Origin: an uncultured Photobacterium sp.
Lineage (GTDB): Bacteria > Pseudomonadota > Gammaproteobacteria > Enterobacterales > Vibrionaceae
DNA length: 53,789 bases
Direction: 5' to 3'
NCBI RefSeq assembly: GCF_947039875.1
Contig: NZ_CAMRAN010000028.1
Coordinates: 1 to 53,789, forward strand
Shown: positions 9,514-20,118 of the stretch, in pieces
How positions within the stretch are numbered: the stretch's first letter is position 1
How the letters are laid out: each line of letters starts with the position of its first letter
Made by a program: the position numbers and the translations under genes
Notes under the pieces: generated by a model
Told to the model about the DNA's origin: nothing
The model's database searches: none
The model's input: the letters and a program-made list of their open reading frames with translations, nothing else

Positions 9514-9710
9514 AAACAATCCTTGCATTATGTTGTCATAGGAAGATGTAGGTTCAGTTGTATACTTGTTGGATCTCAACGTGTAATGAGGGTTAATACC
9601 TCACAGTATTTTTTTGTTACATAAAGAATTGTATATAAAGATCTTTTTTATGGTAACGAAGTAACGTCAAAGCGTGACATTAATAAAATTTAAGGATGGA
9701 AACAGCTGTT

Positions 9711-11066
9711 ATGCATATTCATATTTTAGGTATTTGTGGAACATTTATGGGAGGCGCTGCCACATTGGCAACTAAGCTGGGCCATAAAGTGACCGGTTCT
9801 GATGCCAATGTATATCCGCCGATGAGTACGATGCTGGAGTCTCAAGGTATTGAAATAATTCAAGGATATGATCCAGAACAATTAAAGCCAGCGCCTGATT
9901 TAGTGGTCATTGGTAACGCCATGAGCCGTGGTAATCCATGTGTTGAATATGTGCTTAATAATAATTTACGTTATACCTCTGGTCCACAATGGCTACAGGA
10001 TTATTTATTGCATGATCGCTGGGTTATGGCTGTGGCTGGCACCCATGGTAAAACCACAACCGCGAGTATGTTAGCGTGGATCTTAGATGATTGTGGCTAT
10101 CAACCCGGTTTTCTTGTTGGGGGAGTGCTTGGAAACTTTGGTGTTTCTGCTCGTCTTGGCGAAAGTATGTTCTTCGTTGTTGAAGCTGATGAATATGACA
10201 GTGCTTTTTTTGATAAACGTTCGAAGTTTGTTCATTATCATCCTCGCACATTGATCATGAATAACCTTGAGTTTGATCACGCTGATATTTTTGATGACTT
10301 AAAAGCCATTCAACGCCAATTCCATCATTTAGTACGTACAGTACCTGGTAATGGACGTATTTTAGCGCCGCATGGCGTGAAAAATATTGATGAGACATTA
10401 GCAATGGGCTGCTGGAGTGAGCTGGAATATATCGGTGATGATGGTCATTGGCGTGCAGATAAAAAGTTAGCTGATGGTAGTGTGTTTGATGTTTATCTTG
10501 ATGATCAATTAGTCGGCACTGTCGATTGGCCATTAGTCGGCGACCATAATGTCAATAACGCCTTAATGGCTATTGCTGCGGCTCGACACGTTGGAGTTAC
10601 CGCGAATTTAGCGTGTGATGCATTAGCTAAATTTATCAATACTAAGCGTCGATTAGAGTATAAAGGTGAGGTAAATGGTATTACGGTTTATGATGATTTT
10701 GCTCATCATCCAACGGCGATTGAATTAACATTAGGTGGATTAAGAGCTAAATTACCTCAATCTCGTATTCTTGCTGTATTTGAACCGCGTTCAAATACGA
10801 TGAAATTAGGGGTCCATAAACACGATTTAGCGCCTGCATTACATGCTGCGGATGAAGTGTTTTTATTTCAGCCTGATAACATTCCATGGTCAGTACAAGA
10901 GATTGCTGATCAATGTCCTCAACCTGTATTTTTTAGCGATAACATTGATACGCTGGTGGCGAATATTGTTGAATCAGCTCAATCAGGTGATACGATTTTA
11001 GTGATGAGTAATGGTGGTTTTAGTGGTATTCATGACAAACTATTAGCGGCATTAACTGCAAAATAA
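9711..11066 (+). CDS. mpl: Mpl, murein tripeptide ligase
   Basis: Mpl recycles cell-wall peptides by joining L-Ala-D-Glu-meso-DAP to UDP-MurNAc. It has the Mur ligase layout: an N-terminal UDP-binding fold starting HIHILGICGTFMGG, the ATP loop GTHGKTTT at residues 110-117, a central domain with EADEYDSAFFD, and a C-terminal domain with YDDFAHHPTAI. I place the start at 9711, giving 451 residues (E. coli 457). GGAAACAGC lies correctly before it. An ATG at 9696 would put its ribosome site only one base away. ubiX begins 11 bases after the stop, so the two are probably one transcript. Confidence 0.95.
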   Translation: MHIHILGICGTFMGGAATLATKLGHKVTGSDANVYPPMSTMLESQGIEIIQGYDPEQLKPAPDLVVIGNAMSRGNPCVEYVLNNNLRYTSGPQWLQDYLLHDRWVMAVAGTHGKTTTASMLAWILDDCGYQPGFLVGGVLGNFGVSARLGESMFFVVEADEYDSAFFDKRSKFVHYHPRTLIMNNLEFDHADIFDDLKAIQRQFHHLVRTVPGNGRILAPHGVKNIDETLAMGCWSELEYIGDDGHWRADKKLADGSVFDVYLDDQLVGTVDWPLVGDHNVNNALMAIAAARHVGVTANLACDALAKFINTKRRLEYKGEVNGITVYDDFAHHPTAIELTLGGLRAKLPQSRILAVFEPRSNTMKLGVHKHDLAPALHAADEVFLFQPDNIPWSVQEIADQCPQPVFFSDNIDTLVANIVESAQSGDTILVMSNGGFSGIHDKLLAALTAK

Positions 11067-11077
11067 AGTGAGAGATA

Positions 11078-11698
11078 ATGACAAATAAACAGATAACATT
11101 AGCATGGACGGGCGCGTCTGGTGCACCTTATGGTTTGCGTTTACTTGAATGCTTGTTAGCTGCAGATTATCGGGTTTATCTGTTGATTTCATCTGCGGCA
11201 CGAGTGGTTTTAGCTACTGAGCATGGACTTAAATTATCAGCCGCTCCTGATACGGCACAGCAACAGTTAGTGGCGTATTTACAGTGTTCAGCTGAAAAGT
11301 TGGTTGTATGTGGTAAAGAAGATTGGTTTTCGCCGGTTGCATCAGGATCGGCGGCGCCAAAGCAAATGGTGATTTGTCCCTGCTCTGCATCAACGTTGGC
11401 ATCTGTGGCTTATGGTATGTCAAATAACTTGCTTGAACGGGCTGCGGATGTGGTTATTAAGGAACGTGGTCAGTTATTGCTAGTGATCAGAGAAACACCA
11501 TTCTCAAGTATTCATTTGGAAAATATGCTCAAGTTATCGCAATTGGGGGTGACGATTATGCCTGCGGCTCCGGGGTTTTATCATCAACCACAAAGCATTG
11601 ATGATTTAGTTGATTTTATGGTGGCGCGGATATTAGATCATTTAAACATTGAGCAGGGTTTGGTGCCGCGTTGGGGATACGATCAACGTCAACCATGA
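11078..11698 (+). CDS. ubiX: UbiX flavin prenyltransferase
   Basis: UbiX attaches a dimethylallyl group to FMN, making the prenylated flavin needed by the decarboxylase UbiD in ubiquinone synthesis. The 206-residue protein has the FMN-binding turn TGASGAPYG at residues 11-19, and the SGS and [14 protein letters not shown] blocks that line the flavin site. The [18 protein letters not shown] segment is also characteristic. It follows mpl by 11 bases, as in several gammaproteobacteria. No ubiD is in the window. Confidence 0.95.
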   Translation: MTNKQITLAWTGASGAPYGLRLLECLLAADYRVYLLISSAARVVLATEHGLKLSAAPDTAQQQLVAYLQCSAEKLVVCGKEDWFSPVASGSAAPKQMVICPCSASTLASVAYGMSNNLLERAADVVIKERGQLLLVIRETPFSSIHLENMLKLSQLGVTIMPAAPGFYHQPQSIDDLVDFMVARILDHLNIEQGLVPRWGYDQRQP

Positions 11699-11806
11699 TC
11701 ATGTAGTGATTAATATGAGTTAAACACGATAAAACGAAGGGTCTATATTTCTTGAGCAATTATGCTGATGCCATATAAAGTTAGATAGACCCTAATCGTC
11801 CGTCAA

Positions 11807-12277
11807 TCAGTTGCTGTAATCAAACAGCTCACACACTGACTCATAAAGTTCATCGGTGGTGATATTATTGGTCGGCGTGATAAAAATAGTATCATCACCT
11901 GCAACAACACCAAGGATCCCTTCTGCTCTACCTAAAGAATCTAATAGACGCGCAATGACTTGTGCTGCGCCAGGGCCGGTGTGGATCACAACTAACGCGC
12001 TGTTAAAACCAACTTCCATTACTAACTCTTTTAATGGGCTCGTAATTGTTGGTACGCCAAGTTCAATTGGTAAGCAATACACCATTTCCATTTTGGCATT
12101 TCGAGTACGCACGGCCCCAAATTTTGTTAGCATGCGAGAGACTTTTGATTGGTTAATATTATCAAAACCCTGTGCTTTCAATGCATCAACAATCTCACCT
12201 TGAGAGCTGAACTTTTCTTCTTTTAAAATTAATTTAAACGCTTTAACTAAACGTTCTTGTTTATCTGAATTTCGCAT
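11807..12277 (-). CDS. argR: ArgR, arginine repressor
   Basis: ArgR is a hexameric arginine-dependent DNA-binding protein that represses arginine biosynthesis and also acts in Xer recombination. The 156-residue product has an N-terminal winged helix whose recognition helix includes NQSKVSRML (42-50). The C-terminal oligomerisation domain carries GPGAAQ (101-106) and the arginine-binding GDDTIF (127-132). The divergent mdh neighbour is conserved from E. coli to vibrios. Autoregulation is usual, and TGCAT half-sites occur in the upstream gap, but I cannot assemble a convincing ARG box there. Confidence 0.96.
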   Translation of the reverse strand: MRNSDKQERLVKAFKLILKEEKFSSQGEIVDALKAQGFDNINQSKVSRMLTKFGAVRTRNAKMEMVYCLPIELGVPTITSPLKELVMEVGFNSALVVIHTGPGAAQVIARLLDSLGRAEGILGVVAGDDTIFITPTNNITTDELYESVCELFDYSN

Positions 12278-12671
12278 AAGTAAATATTATCTACAGGGAC
12301 GAGGTAAGCCATTTTTGCATAACCTGTGACTCAGAGGCAAACAAAGTGCATCAAAATAAATATGTGAAATCGTATTTTTAGTGTATATGAAAATTTTTAT
12401 TGTGACTTTTGTCATTGTTTTATCATAACTAATTAGCAGAAAACTATGAAAGCTGAGCCATGATTAAATTTATAATTTATTTGTCTGATAAAAGTGTTTG
12501 AGTGCATTTTTATGGGATTCTGCGTTACTTCGCAAAGCGAGTCGGAGATGATTGTATTTTTTTTATGCTTAATATAACGTCCATAGGTTGTTATTCAGTT
12601 ATTACGATTATTAACTGGATCAGATTGTACCTACGTCAATAAATATACTTCTATCGTAAAGGAGAACGAAT
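12278..12671. other. Divergent argR-mdh control region
   Basis: This 394-base gap holds no reading frame that I believe. It must contain both promoters. The clearest motif is the CRP-like dyad at 12401-12416. AAAGGAG at 12658-12664 is the mdh ribosome site. Confidence 0.6.
12398..12419. promoter_or_regulatory. Possible CRP site between argR and mdh
   Basis: TGTGA (12401-12405), six bases, then TCATT (12412-12416) matches the CRP pattern TGTGA-N6-TCACA in eight of ten core positions. mdh is catabolite-controlled in E. coli, so the site is plausible, but it lies about 260 bases before the start codon. Confidence 0.35.
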
Positions 12672-13610
12672 ATGAAAGTTGCTGTAATTGGTGCGGCTGG
12701 TGGTATTGGTCAAGCACTAGCATTGCTATTGAAAAACCGTTTACCTGCAGGTTCAGATCTTGCCTTATATGATATAGCTCCAGTAACTCCTGGTGTTGCG
12801 GCTGATTTAAGTCATATTCCAACCCCAGTAGCAATTAAAGGGTATTGTGGGGACGATCCAACGCCGGCACTAGAAGGTGCTGATGTTGTGCTTATTTCTG
12901 CGGGTGTAGCGCGTAAACCTGGAATGGATCGTGCCGATTTATTCAATGTTAATGCTGGTATTGTTAAATCATTGGCTGAAAAAATTGCAGTAGTATGCCC
13001 AACAGCCTGTGTTGGTATTATTACAAACCCAGTAAATACCACGGTAGCCATTGCTGCTGATGTACTTAAAAAAGCGGGTGTATACGATAAGCGTAAGCTA
13101 TTTGGTATTACAACGTTAGATGTGATTCGTTCTGAAACATTTGTTGCAGAGCTTAGAGGTGTTTCTCCGTGTGATATTCGTGTTCCCGTCATTGGTGGCC
13201 ACTCGGGTGTGACAATTTTACCGTTGTTATCACAAGTTGAAGGTGTGAGTTTTACTGAAGATGAAGTTAAAGCGTTAACGCCACGTATTCAAAATGCAGG
13301 TACGGAAGTTGTAACAGCGAAAGCCGGTGGTGGTTCTGCAACGTTATCTATGGGTCAAGCGGCATGTCGCTTTGGTTTGGCTATGGTGCGTGCGCTACAA
13401 GGTGAACAAGGTGTTGTTGAATGCGCTTACGTTGAAGGTGATGGTCAGCATACTCGTTTCTTCGCTCAACCTGTGTTATTGGGTAAAGAGGGTATTGAGG
13501 AAGTGATGGATTACGGCAATTTAAGTGCGTTTGAACAAAACGCTTTAGAAAGTATGCTTGAAACATTACGTGCAGATATCGCGCTTGGTGAAGAGTTTGC
13601 AGCTAAATAA
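12672..13610 (+). CDS. mdh: Malate dehydrogenase
   Basis: Mdh interconverts malate and oxaloacetate with NAD in the TCA cycle. The 312-residue length equals that of E. coli. The NAD-binding GAAGGIGQ (7-14) and the substrate arginines R81, R87 and R153 are present. The catalytic pair D150/H177 ([12 protein letters not shown]) is intact. It is preceded by a strong AAAGGAG ribosome site and followed by a bidirectional terminator. Confidence 0.98.
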   Translation: MKVAVIGAAGGIGQALALLLKNRLPAGSDLALYDIAPVTPGVAADLSHIPTPVAIKGYCGDDPTPALEGADVVLISAGVARKPGMDRADLFNVNAGIVKSLAEKIAVVCPTACVGIITNPVNTTVAIAADVLKKAGVYDKRKLFGITTLDVIRSETFVAELRGVSPCDIRVPVIGGHSGVTILPLLSQVEGVSFTEDEVKALTPRIQNAGTEVVTAKAGGGSATLSMGQAACRFGLAMVRALQGEQGVVECAYVEGDGQHTRFFAQPVLLGKEGIEEVMDYGNLSAFEQNALESMLETLRADIALGEEFAAK

Positions 13611-13644
13611 GTTGCGGTTCTACTAAGTTTAAAAAAGTAAGTAT

Positions 13645-13682
13645 AAAAAAAGCGGCTTAATTAAAATTAAAGCCGCTTTTTT
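13645..13682. terminator. Bidirectional terminator between mdh and the small convergent gene
   Basis: AAAAAAGCGGCTT and AAGCCGCTTTTTT form a stem around an AT-rich loop. A and T runs on the two sides let it serve both strands. Confidence 0.88.
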
Positions 13683-13703
13683 ATGTTCTAAAGAGTACGA
13701 ATG

Positions 13704-13895
13704 CTAATAATAGCGTTCACAGCCATTATGAAGTTGAGGTTGTTCGATAAGATCGACAACGTCAATCGACTGTAATTGGTGATCTTGACCGTGTTCAATG
13801 ATCGCCGAATGATATTGATGATCTATACCGATCACTTTTCCTACCCCGTGATGAGATTCTACCCACATACCCGTTGTTAAATGATTAATATCCAT
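13704..13895 (-). CDS. Small protein of unknown function
   Basis: The 63-residue frame starts with ATG five bases after AAGG, a good ribosome site, and ends just before a bidirectional terminator. The sequence alternates hydrophobic and polar residues around a central glycine turn (ESHHGVGKVIGIDHQYHSA), with an acidic second half (SIDVVDLIEQPQ). This could be a small beta-barrel of the KOW/SH3 type, but that is a guess from the pattern. It lies alone between mdh and ispB. I do not recognise a named family. Confidence 0.65.
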   Translation of the reverse strand: MDINHLTTGMWVESHHGVGKVIGIDHQYHSAIIEHGQDHQLQSIDVVDLIEQPQLHNGCERYY

Positions 13896-13985
13896 GATCG
13901 CCTTCTTGGTCTACAGTTCATAAAATTGGTGTGATAGCTATAGTATAGATCATGATTGATCGTGACCTTGGTATTGAACGCGAGG

Positions 13986-14013
13986 TAAAAACCTGCCTTA
14001 AAAAGACAGGTTT
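13986..14013 (-). terminator. Terminator of ispB
   Basis: Read on the minus strand, AAACCTGTC and GCAGGTTT form a stem with one mismatch, leading into a short T tract. It lies 23 bases after the ispB stop. Confidence 0.7.
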
Positions 14014-14035
14014 GGATAAAATCGGGGGGAATAGA

Positions 14036-15007
14036 TTATTTTTTACGTTGTACAGCTATATGAGCAAGTGTAATCAGTGCTTGTTTATAATCTGACTCAG
14101 CAATAGGGGCTAGTGCTGCAATGGCTTTCTGGGCTTCTTGTTCTGCACGTTGCTGGGTGTACTCCAACGAGCCGTGCTGACGCATACAAGAGAGAATGGC
14201 ATCAAGCTTATCCATACCATTAGCATGCACAATAGCGTCTCTAATCATTGCCAATTGCGCTTGATCACCATGACGCATAGCATGCAGTAATGGTAATGTC
14301 GGCTTACCCTCAGCAAGATCATCGCCAACGTTCTTACCCATTTCTTTACCATCGGCAACATAGTCAAGCACATCATCAATTAATTGGAAAGCCGTGCCTA
14401 GATAACGGCCATACTCTTGCAGTGCAAATTCAACTTCCGCTGATGCACCAGCAATAATTGCTGCAATTTGAGTTGATGCTTCAAATAAACGTGCAGTTTT
14501 TGAGTAGATCACTTGCATGTAGCTTGTTTCAGTGGTGTCAGGATCATTACAGTTCATTAACTGTAGCACTTCACCTTCAGCGATCACATTGGTTGCTTCA
14601 CTCATGATGTCAAGGATCCTTAATGATCTTAGGCTTGTCATCATTTGAAATGAGCGCGTATATATGTAATCACCCACTAATACACTGGCCGCATTTCCGA
14701 AAGCTGCGTTGGCGGTTTCTTTACCACGACGCATATCTGATTCATCAACCACATCATCATGAAGTAATGTGGCAGTGTGAATAAATTCAACAAAAGCAGC
14801 AGCTGTGGTGTGTTTGTCACCCTCGTAGTTAAGCGCGCGTGCTGTTAATACAGCCAGCATAGGGCGAATACGTTTTCCACCACTGTTTACAATGTAGAAT
14901 CCGAGTTGATTAATTAGGGCGACATCTGAGTTCAGTTGCGCCTGTATCTTCGCGTCGACTTCCGCCATATCGTTGGCGGTGAGCGCTTGGATAGCTTTAA
15001 AATCCAT
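14036..15007 (-). CDS. ispB: Octaprenyl diphosphate synthase
   Basis: IspB lengthens farnesyl diphosphate with isopentenyl units to make the side chain of ubiquinone and menaquinone. The product is 323 residues, the E. coli length. Both aspartate-rich magnesium sites are present: DDVVD at 84-88 (first) and DDVLD at 211-215 (second). The GGKRIRP block (43-49) that binds the homoallylic diphosphate is present too. It is divergent from rplU, the conserved arrangement in gammaproteobacteria. Confidence 0.96.
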   Translation of the reverse strand: MDFKAIQALTANDMAEVDAKIQAQLNSDVALINQLGFYIVNSGGKRIRPMLAVLTARALNYEGDKHTTAAAFVEFIHTATLLHDDVVDESDMRRGKETANAAFGNAASVLVGDYIYTRSFQMMTSLRSLRILDIMSEATNVIAEGEVLQLMNCNDPDTTETSYMQVIYSKTARLFEASTQIAAIIAGASAEVEFALQEYGRYLGTAFQLIDDVLDYVADGKEMGKNVGDDLAEGKPTLPLLHAMRHGDQAQLAMIRDAIVHANGMDKLDAILSCMRQHGSLEYTQQRAEQEAQKAIAALAPIAESDYKQALITLAHIAVQRKK

Positions 15008-15168
15008 TATACGTCCAGCAAGATTGTTAGCCGCGTAGGGCGGAAAATATTTCGAATTGATACGTGAATCTTACACTAAAATAACCATATCGTCATAACC
15101 TCAAATACAGCTATTTCAAACAGTTTTGGTGTTGGGTAGCTTTTCACCAATTTTCTTTCGAGAATGGC

Positions 15169-15197
15169 TTGCCACAAAGTCTCTTTTCGCGTAACAT
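15169..15197 (+). promoter_or_regulatory. Sigma-70 promoter of rplU-rpmA
   Basis: TTGCCA (15169-15174) and TAACAT (15192-15197) are spaced by 17 bases. The following GC-rich stretch TTCGCGCCC is a discriminator of the kind found at stringently controlled ribosomal promoters. It would give a leader of about 80 bases. Confidence 0.55.
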
Positions 15198-15285
15198 TCG
15201 CGCCCTATTGATGACAAGATTAAGCGCATACCCATTGCCCATTTTAGACGTGGCAAATGGCCTATGCGGAGAAGCGGAGTAAGAC

Positions 15286-15597
15286 ATGTACGCTGTTTTC
15301 CAAAGTGGTGGTAAACAACACCGTGTAAGCGAAGGCCAAACCTTACGCTTAGAAAAACTAGATGCTGAAACTGGCGCTAGCATTGAATTTGACTCAGTAC
15401 TTTTAGTAGCTAATGGCGAAGAAGTATCTGTAGGCGCACCTTTTGTAACTGGCGGTAAAGTAACTGCTGAAGTTGTTACTCACGGTCGTGGCGATAAAAT
15501 TAAAATCGTTAAGTTCCGTCGTCGTAAGCACTCTCGTAAGCAAATGGGCCACCGTCAGTGGTTCACTGAAGTCAAAATTACTGGCATCAGCGCTTAA
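15286..15597 (+). CDS. rplU: Ribosomal protein L21 (bL21)
   Basis: L21 is a 103-residue large-subunit protein that binds 23S rRNA. It starts [14 protein letters not shown] and carries the basic block [16 protein letters not shown] near its C-terminus, both diagnostic. GGAG lies six bases before the ATG. rpmA follows after 18 bases. Codon choice is more biased than in neighbours, as expected for an abundant protein. Confidence 0.98.
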   Translation: MYAVFQSGGKQHRVSEGQTLRLEKLDAETGASIEFDSVLLVANGEEVSVGAPFVTGGKVTAEVVTHGRGDKIKIVKFRRRKHSRKQMGHRQWFTEVKITGISA

Positions 15598-15615
15598 TAA
15601 CAGGAGAATTTAAAG

Positions 15616-15873
15616 ATGGCACATAAAAAAGCTGGCGGTTCTACTAATAACGGCCGTGATTCAGAAAGCAAACGCCTAGGTGTTAAGCGTTTTGGTGGCG
15701 AGTCTGTATTAGCAGGCAACATCATCGTTCGTCAACGTGGTACTAAGTTCCACGCTGGCACAAACGTTGGCCTAGGTAAAGACCACACTCTATTCGCTCT
15801 ATCTGACGGTAAAGTGAAGTTTGAAGTTAAAGGTCCTAAAAACCGTAAATTCGTATCTATCGACGCTGAATAA
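15616..15873 (+). CDS. rpmA: Ribosomal protein L27 (bL27)
   Basis: L27 reaches towards the peptidyl-transferase centre with its N-terminal tail. The 85-residue product begins [19 protein letters not shown], the form in which no cleavable N-terminal extension is present (unlike Firmicutes). The GVKRFGGE and [10 protein letters not shown] blocks follow. AGGAG precedes the ATG at a good distance. A strong terminator lies 24 bases after the stop. Confidence 0.98.
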   Translation: MAHKKAGGSTNNGRDSESKRLGVKRFGGESVLAGNIIVRQRGTKFHAGTNVGLGKDHTLFALSDGKVKFEVKGPKNRKFVSIDAE

Positions 15874-15897
15874 TTTTCAGAATCGACACGAATATTA

Positions 15898-15926
15898 AAG
15901 CCCTGCCTTTTTGGCGGGGCTTTTTA
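15898..15926 (+). terminator. Terminator of rplU-rpmA
   Basis: AAGCCCTGCC pairs with GGCGGGGCTT (one G-T pair) over a T-rich loop, then a run of Ts. It overlaps a longer possible start of the next gene and so argues against that start. Confidence 0.88.
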
Positions 15927-15940
15927 TATCTGGAAGGTTT

Positions 15941-16867
15941 ATGATTGATCGTGGCCCGATGATGGGCTTTTTTCTTGCAATGACCACTGCCGTTTTTTGG
16001 GGTGCGTTACCCATTGCAATGAAACAAGCCGTAGAAGTGATGGATCCTTTTACCATTGTTTGGTATCGCTTTATTACTGCAGCGTTTGGCTTAGGCCTTT
16101 TTTTAGCGTGGCGTAAGCAATTACCAACAATATCAAATCTTGGACGAATGAGCTGTGTGGTGCTTGTCATTGCCAGTCTTGGTCTCGCAGGTAATTTTGT
16201 ACTTTATAATAGTTCATTAAAATATCTGAACCCTCCCGTAGTACAAGTAATTATCCAATTAGCGCCGGTGATGCTATTAGTGTCCAGTGCATGGGTGTTT
16301 AAAGAAAAACTAGGTCGCCATCAAATTGTAGGTGTAATTGCTCTGATTGGTGGTTTGATTCTATTCTTTAATGAACGGCTTATTGAGCTGTTTACCAGCT
16401 TTTCTGGCTATACTGTAGGTGTAAGCCTTGCTGTTATTGCTGCGTTAGTGTGGGTCGTTTATGGCCTGGCTCAGAAGTGGCTATTACAGCAATTTTCATC
16501 AGCACAAATATTACTGATGATTTATGTTATCTGTGCTGTAATACTGACTCCAATGGCGCAACCACAACAAATTTTCGCAATGGATAACCGCCAATTAGGG
16601 ATGTTGTTATTCTGTTGTATTAATACGCTTGTTGGCTATGGTGCATTTGCAGAAGCAATGTCACGCTGGCAAGCATCACAAGTGAGTGCAGTGATCACAC
16701 TGGCTCCTTTGTTTACGATATTATTTGTCGATCTTGCGAGTTTGGCTTGGCCACAATATGTTACGACAGCCTCTTTGAACATATGGGGTTATCTCGGTGC
16801 TATAATTGTGGTAGGTGGCGCTGTTTGTTGTGCTATAGGCTATAAGTTTATTAGCCCAAGCAAATAG
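15941..16867 (+). CDS. EamA/DMT-family transporter (YhbE-like)
   Basis: This is an inner-membrane protein of 308 residues with about ten hydrophobic segments arranged as two EamA repeats, typical of drug/metabolite exporters. The N-terminal segment FFLAMTTAVFWGALPIAMKQ is the usual first helix, with the conserved WG and the YRF motif after it. GGAAGG directly before the ATG at 15941 decides the start, since an earlier ATG lies inside the rpmA terminator. The slot between rpmA and obgE is where E. coli has yhbE, so this is probably its orthologue. The substrate is unknown. Confidence 0.88.
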   Translation: MIDRGPMMGFFLAMTTAVFWGALPIAMKQAVEVMDPFTIVWYRFITAAFGLGLFLAWRKQLPTISNLGRMSCVVLVIASLGLAGNFVLYNSSLKYLNPPVVQVIIQLAPVMLLVSSAWVFKEKLGRHQIVGVIALIGGLILFFNERLIELFTSFSGYTVGVSLAVIAALVWVVYGLAQKWLLQQFSSAQILLMIYVICAVILTPMAQPQQIFAMDNRQLGMLLFCCINTLVGYGAFAEAMSRWQASQVSAVITLAPLFTILFVDLASLAWPQYVTTASLNIWGYLGAIIVVGGAVCCAIGYKFISPSK

Positions 16868-16908
16868 TCAAGGTCCATGAAATAATTACTACGCGTGATA
16901 TGTGCTAA

Positions 16909-18126
<1,218 letters not shown>

Positions 18127-18150
18127 GCCATTATCGGCGACATGCATAAG

Positions 18151-18181
18151 AAGCCATACCGTTGAGGTGTGGCTTTTTTTG
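18151..18181 (+). terminator. Terminator of obgE
   Basis: AGCCATACC (18152-18160) pairs with GGTGTGGCT (18166-18174), with one wobble pair, around GTTGA. Eight Ts follow. Confidence 0.85.
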
Positions 18182-18254
18182 TGCTTAATCAACACGCGTG
18201 GTAGTGGGTTAGGTATGCTAGTTATTCTGAAATGATTTTTATAATGGATTGTAA

Positions 18255-19058
18255 ATGGATATCAACATGGAGAGGGTCTTGCTACCATTGAGCGAAACCC
18301 AGCAACGGAAAGTGACTCGGTTGGCAATAGAGGCGGGACAGCGGTTATTACAGCATGGCGCTGAGAGTACCGTAATTATGGATGTTACCCGTCGGTTGGG
18401 GTTAGCGCTTGGTGTCGAGCATGTTGAGGTGTCATTATCGGCCAGTTCGATGGTGATCAGTACTCGCCATTTAGGTTGTTGTATTACCACTACTCGACGT
18501 TGCCAAGACGGCGGTATCAACATGCAAATAGTGACCGATATTCAACGAATTTGTATTCTTGTTGAGCGAGGATTATTGGATGATAATGACGTTCAACATC
18601 GCTTAGAAAACCTCAAAACTCAGCGTTATAATCGTTGGTTAGTGGTGGTTATGATTGGTCTATCCTGTGCTGCATTTAGTCGTTTAGCAGGAGGAGATTG
18701 GCCCGTATTTTTACTGACTTTTTGTGCCTCTTCTGTGGGAATGTATGTGCGTCAACAGATTGCCAGTTACCACTTTAATCCGCTGCTCAATTTTGGGGTG
18801 ACAGCGTTTGTAACCACACTCATTTCAGGGCTTGGTGAAGTGTACAATATTGGTGCTCAACCTTTTTTAGCGATGGCCTCATCGGTACTGATGTTAGTGC
18901 CTGGTTTTCCATTAATTAATGCTGTGGCTGATATGGTAAAAGGCTTTCCAAGTATGGGGTTAGCCCGTTGGACCATGGCAAGTTTATTAACCTTATCGAC
19001 TTGTATGGGCATTATCGCTGCAATGAATGTATTGGGTGTGTGGGGGTGGTTACTATGA
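18255..19058 (+). CDS. yjjP: YjjP, large subunit of a ThrE-type exporter
   Basis: YjjP has a soluble N-terminal domain (about 1-125) and five or so membrane helices, and forms an exporter with YjjB. In E. coli the pair has been linked to succinate export; the ThrE superfamily also exports threonine and serine. The 267-residue product carries the family's LAIEAGQRLLQHGAEST block at the start and LVPGFPLINAVADMV late in the membrane part. Two in-frame ATGs (18255, 18267) have equally weak ribosome sites, so the first few residues are uncertain. Its stop overlaps the yjjB start. Confidence 0.9.
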   Translation: MDINMERVLLPLSETQQRKVTRLAIEAGQRLLQHGAESTVIMDVTRRLGLALGVEHVEVSLSASSMVISTRHLGCCITTTRRCQDGGINMQIVTDIQRICILVERGLLDDNDVQHRLENLKTQRYNRWLVVVMIGLSCAAFSRLAGGDWPVFLLTFCASSVGMYVRQQIASYHFNPLLNFGVTAFVTTLISGLGEVYNIGAQPFLAMASSVLMLVPGFPLINAVADMVKGFPSMGLARWTMASLLTLSTCMGIIAAMNVLGVWGWLL

Positions 19059-19519
19059 CATTAATGGTGGCATTACTGAATGATATGTTACTGGCGATGA
19101 TCCCTGCATTGGGATTTGCATTGGTGTTTAATGTGCCTCAAAAAGCGTTAAAATATTGCGCTATTGGTGGTGCAATTGGTCATGGGACACGGTTTCTATT
19201 AATGCATTGGGGGCTTTCAATCGAGTGGTCAACTCTTATCGCTGCAACCACTGTTGGTATGATTGGTGTCCATTGGTCACACCGTTTTTTAGCCCATCCT
19301 AAAGTGTTTACTGTTGCAGCGTTGATCCCTATGGTGCCGGGGGTATTTGCCTTTAAAGCCATGATTGCTATCGTTGAAATCAACCATCGAGGCTTTTCAT
19401 TAGCCTTATGGGGGGTCATGATTGATAACGTATTGAAAGCAGTATTTATTGTTGCAGCGTTAGCGATTGGATTGGCGATGCCTGGGTTATTATTTTATCG
19501 TCGCCGTCCTGTGGTATAA
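19055..19519 (+). CDS. yjjB: YjjB, small membrane subunit of the ThrE-type exporter
   Basis: YjjB supplies the second membrane half of the split ThrE exporter. The 154-residue product (E. coli 157) is almost entirely hydrophobic with about five helices. It includes the family motif IPMVPGVFAFKAM. I place the start at the ATG that overlaps the yjjP stop as ATGA; a longer frame from 18968 runs inside yjjP and is not supported. Coupling of the two starts fits a fixed subunit ratio. Confidence 0.9.
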   Translation: MTLMVALLNDMLLAMIPALGFALVFNVPQKALKYCAIGGAIGHGTRFLLMHWGLSIEWSTLIAATTVGMIGVHWSHRFLAHPKVFTVAALIPMVPGVFAFKAMIAIVEINHRGFSLALWGVMIDNVLKAVFIVAALAIGLAMPGLLFYRRRPVV

Positions 19520-19570
19520 CTACGACAGAATGACAAGACGAATACTGGCAACGTAAATGGAGATGCAAAA

Positions 19571-20053
19571 ATGAAGATCAGCATGATCGCTGCAATGGCT
19601 CACCAACGGATCATTGGTAAAGACAATAGCATGCCATGGCATTTACCCGCTGATTTTGCATGGTTTAAGCATTGCACGCTAGGTAAACCGATAGTGATGG
19701 GACGTAAAACCTTTGAATCAATTGGACGTCCGTTACCAGGGCGGTTAAATATCGTGATCAGTCGTAATCCTGATTTTAATGCTGAAGGGATCACTGTCGT
19801 TAGTGATATGGCGGCTGCAAAATTAGCCGCAGGTGATGCACCTGAGCTAATGATCATTGGTGGCGGCAGTATTTATCAAGCGTGTTTACCGATAGCGGAT
19901 AGATTATATTTAACCTTTATTGATGCAGATCTTGACGGCGATACCCAATTTCCTGAATGGGGCGAACATTGGCATCGCGTTGAAAGTCAGCATTATGATG
20001 CTGATGAAAAAAATGCTTATGCGATGGAGTTCGTGATCTTAGAGCGATCATAA
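19571..20053 (+). CDS. folA: Dihydrofolate reductase
   Basis: FolA reduces dihydrofolate with NADPH and is the target of trimethoprim. The 160-residue enzyme shows the Met20-loop region with MPWHLPADFAWFK, placing the catalytic aspartate at residue 28. The GRKTFESIGRPLPGR cofactor block and IIGGGSIY follow. Length and motifs fit the chromosomal E. coli type, not plasmid-borne resistant types. GGAG precedes the ATG by eight bases. It converges on apaH with a shared terminator. Confidence 0.97.
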   Translation: MKISMIAAMAHQRIIGKDNSMPWHLPADFAWFKHCTLGKPIVMGRKTFESIGRPLPGRLNIVISRNPDFNAEGITVVSDMAAAKLAAGDAPELMIIGGGSIYQACLPIADRLYLTFIDADLDGDTQFPEWGEHWHRVESQHYDADEKNAYAMEFVILERS

Positions 20054-20080
20054 CCGAAGTTGCAGACGTTAATATCAAGA

Positions 20081-20107
20081 ATGCCGACAATAACTGTCGG
20101 CATTTTT
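20081..20107 (+). terminator. Terminator of folA
   Basis: ATGCCGACA (20081-20089) pairs with TGTCGGCAT (20095-20103) around ATAAC, and five Ts close it. It may also end apaH from the other side. Confidence 0.88.
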
Positions 20108-20118
20108 ATGTGTCGCGA

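Noticed and set aside
12278..12671. ARG boxes for ArgR autoregulation
   Set aside because: Several TGCAT half-sites are present, but none has a well-matched second half at the right spacing.
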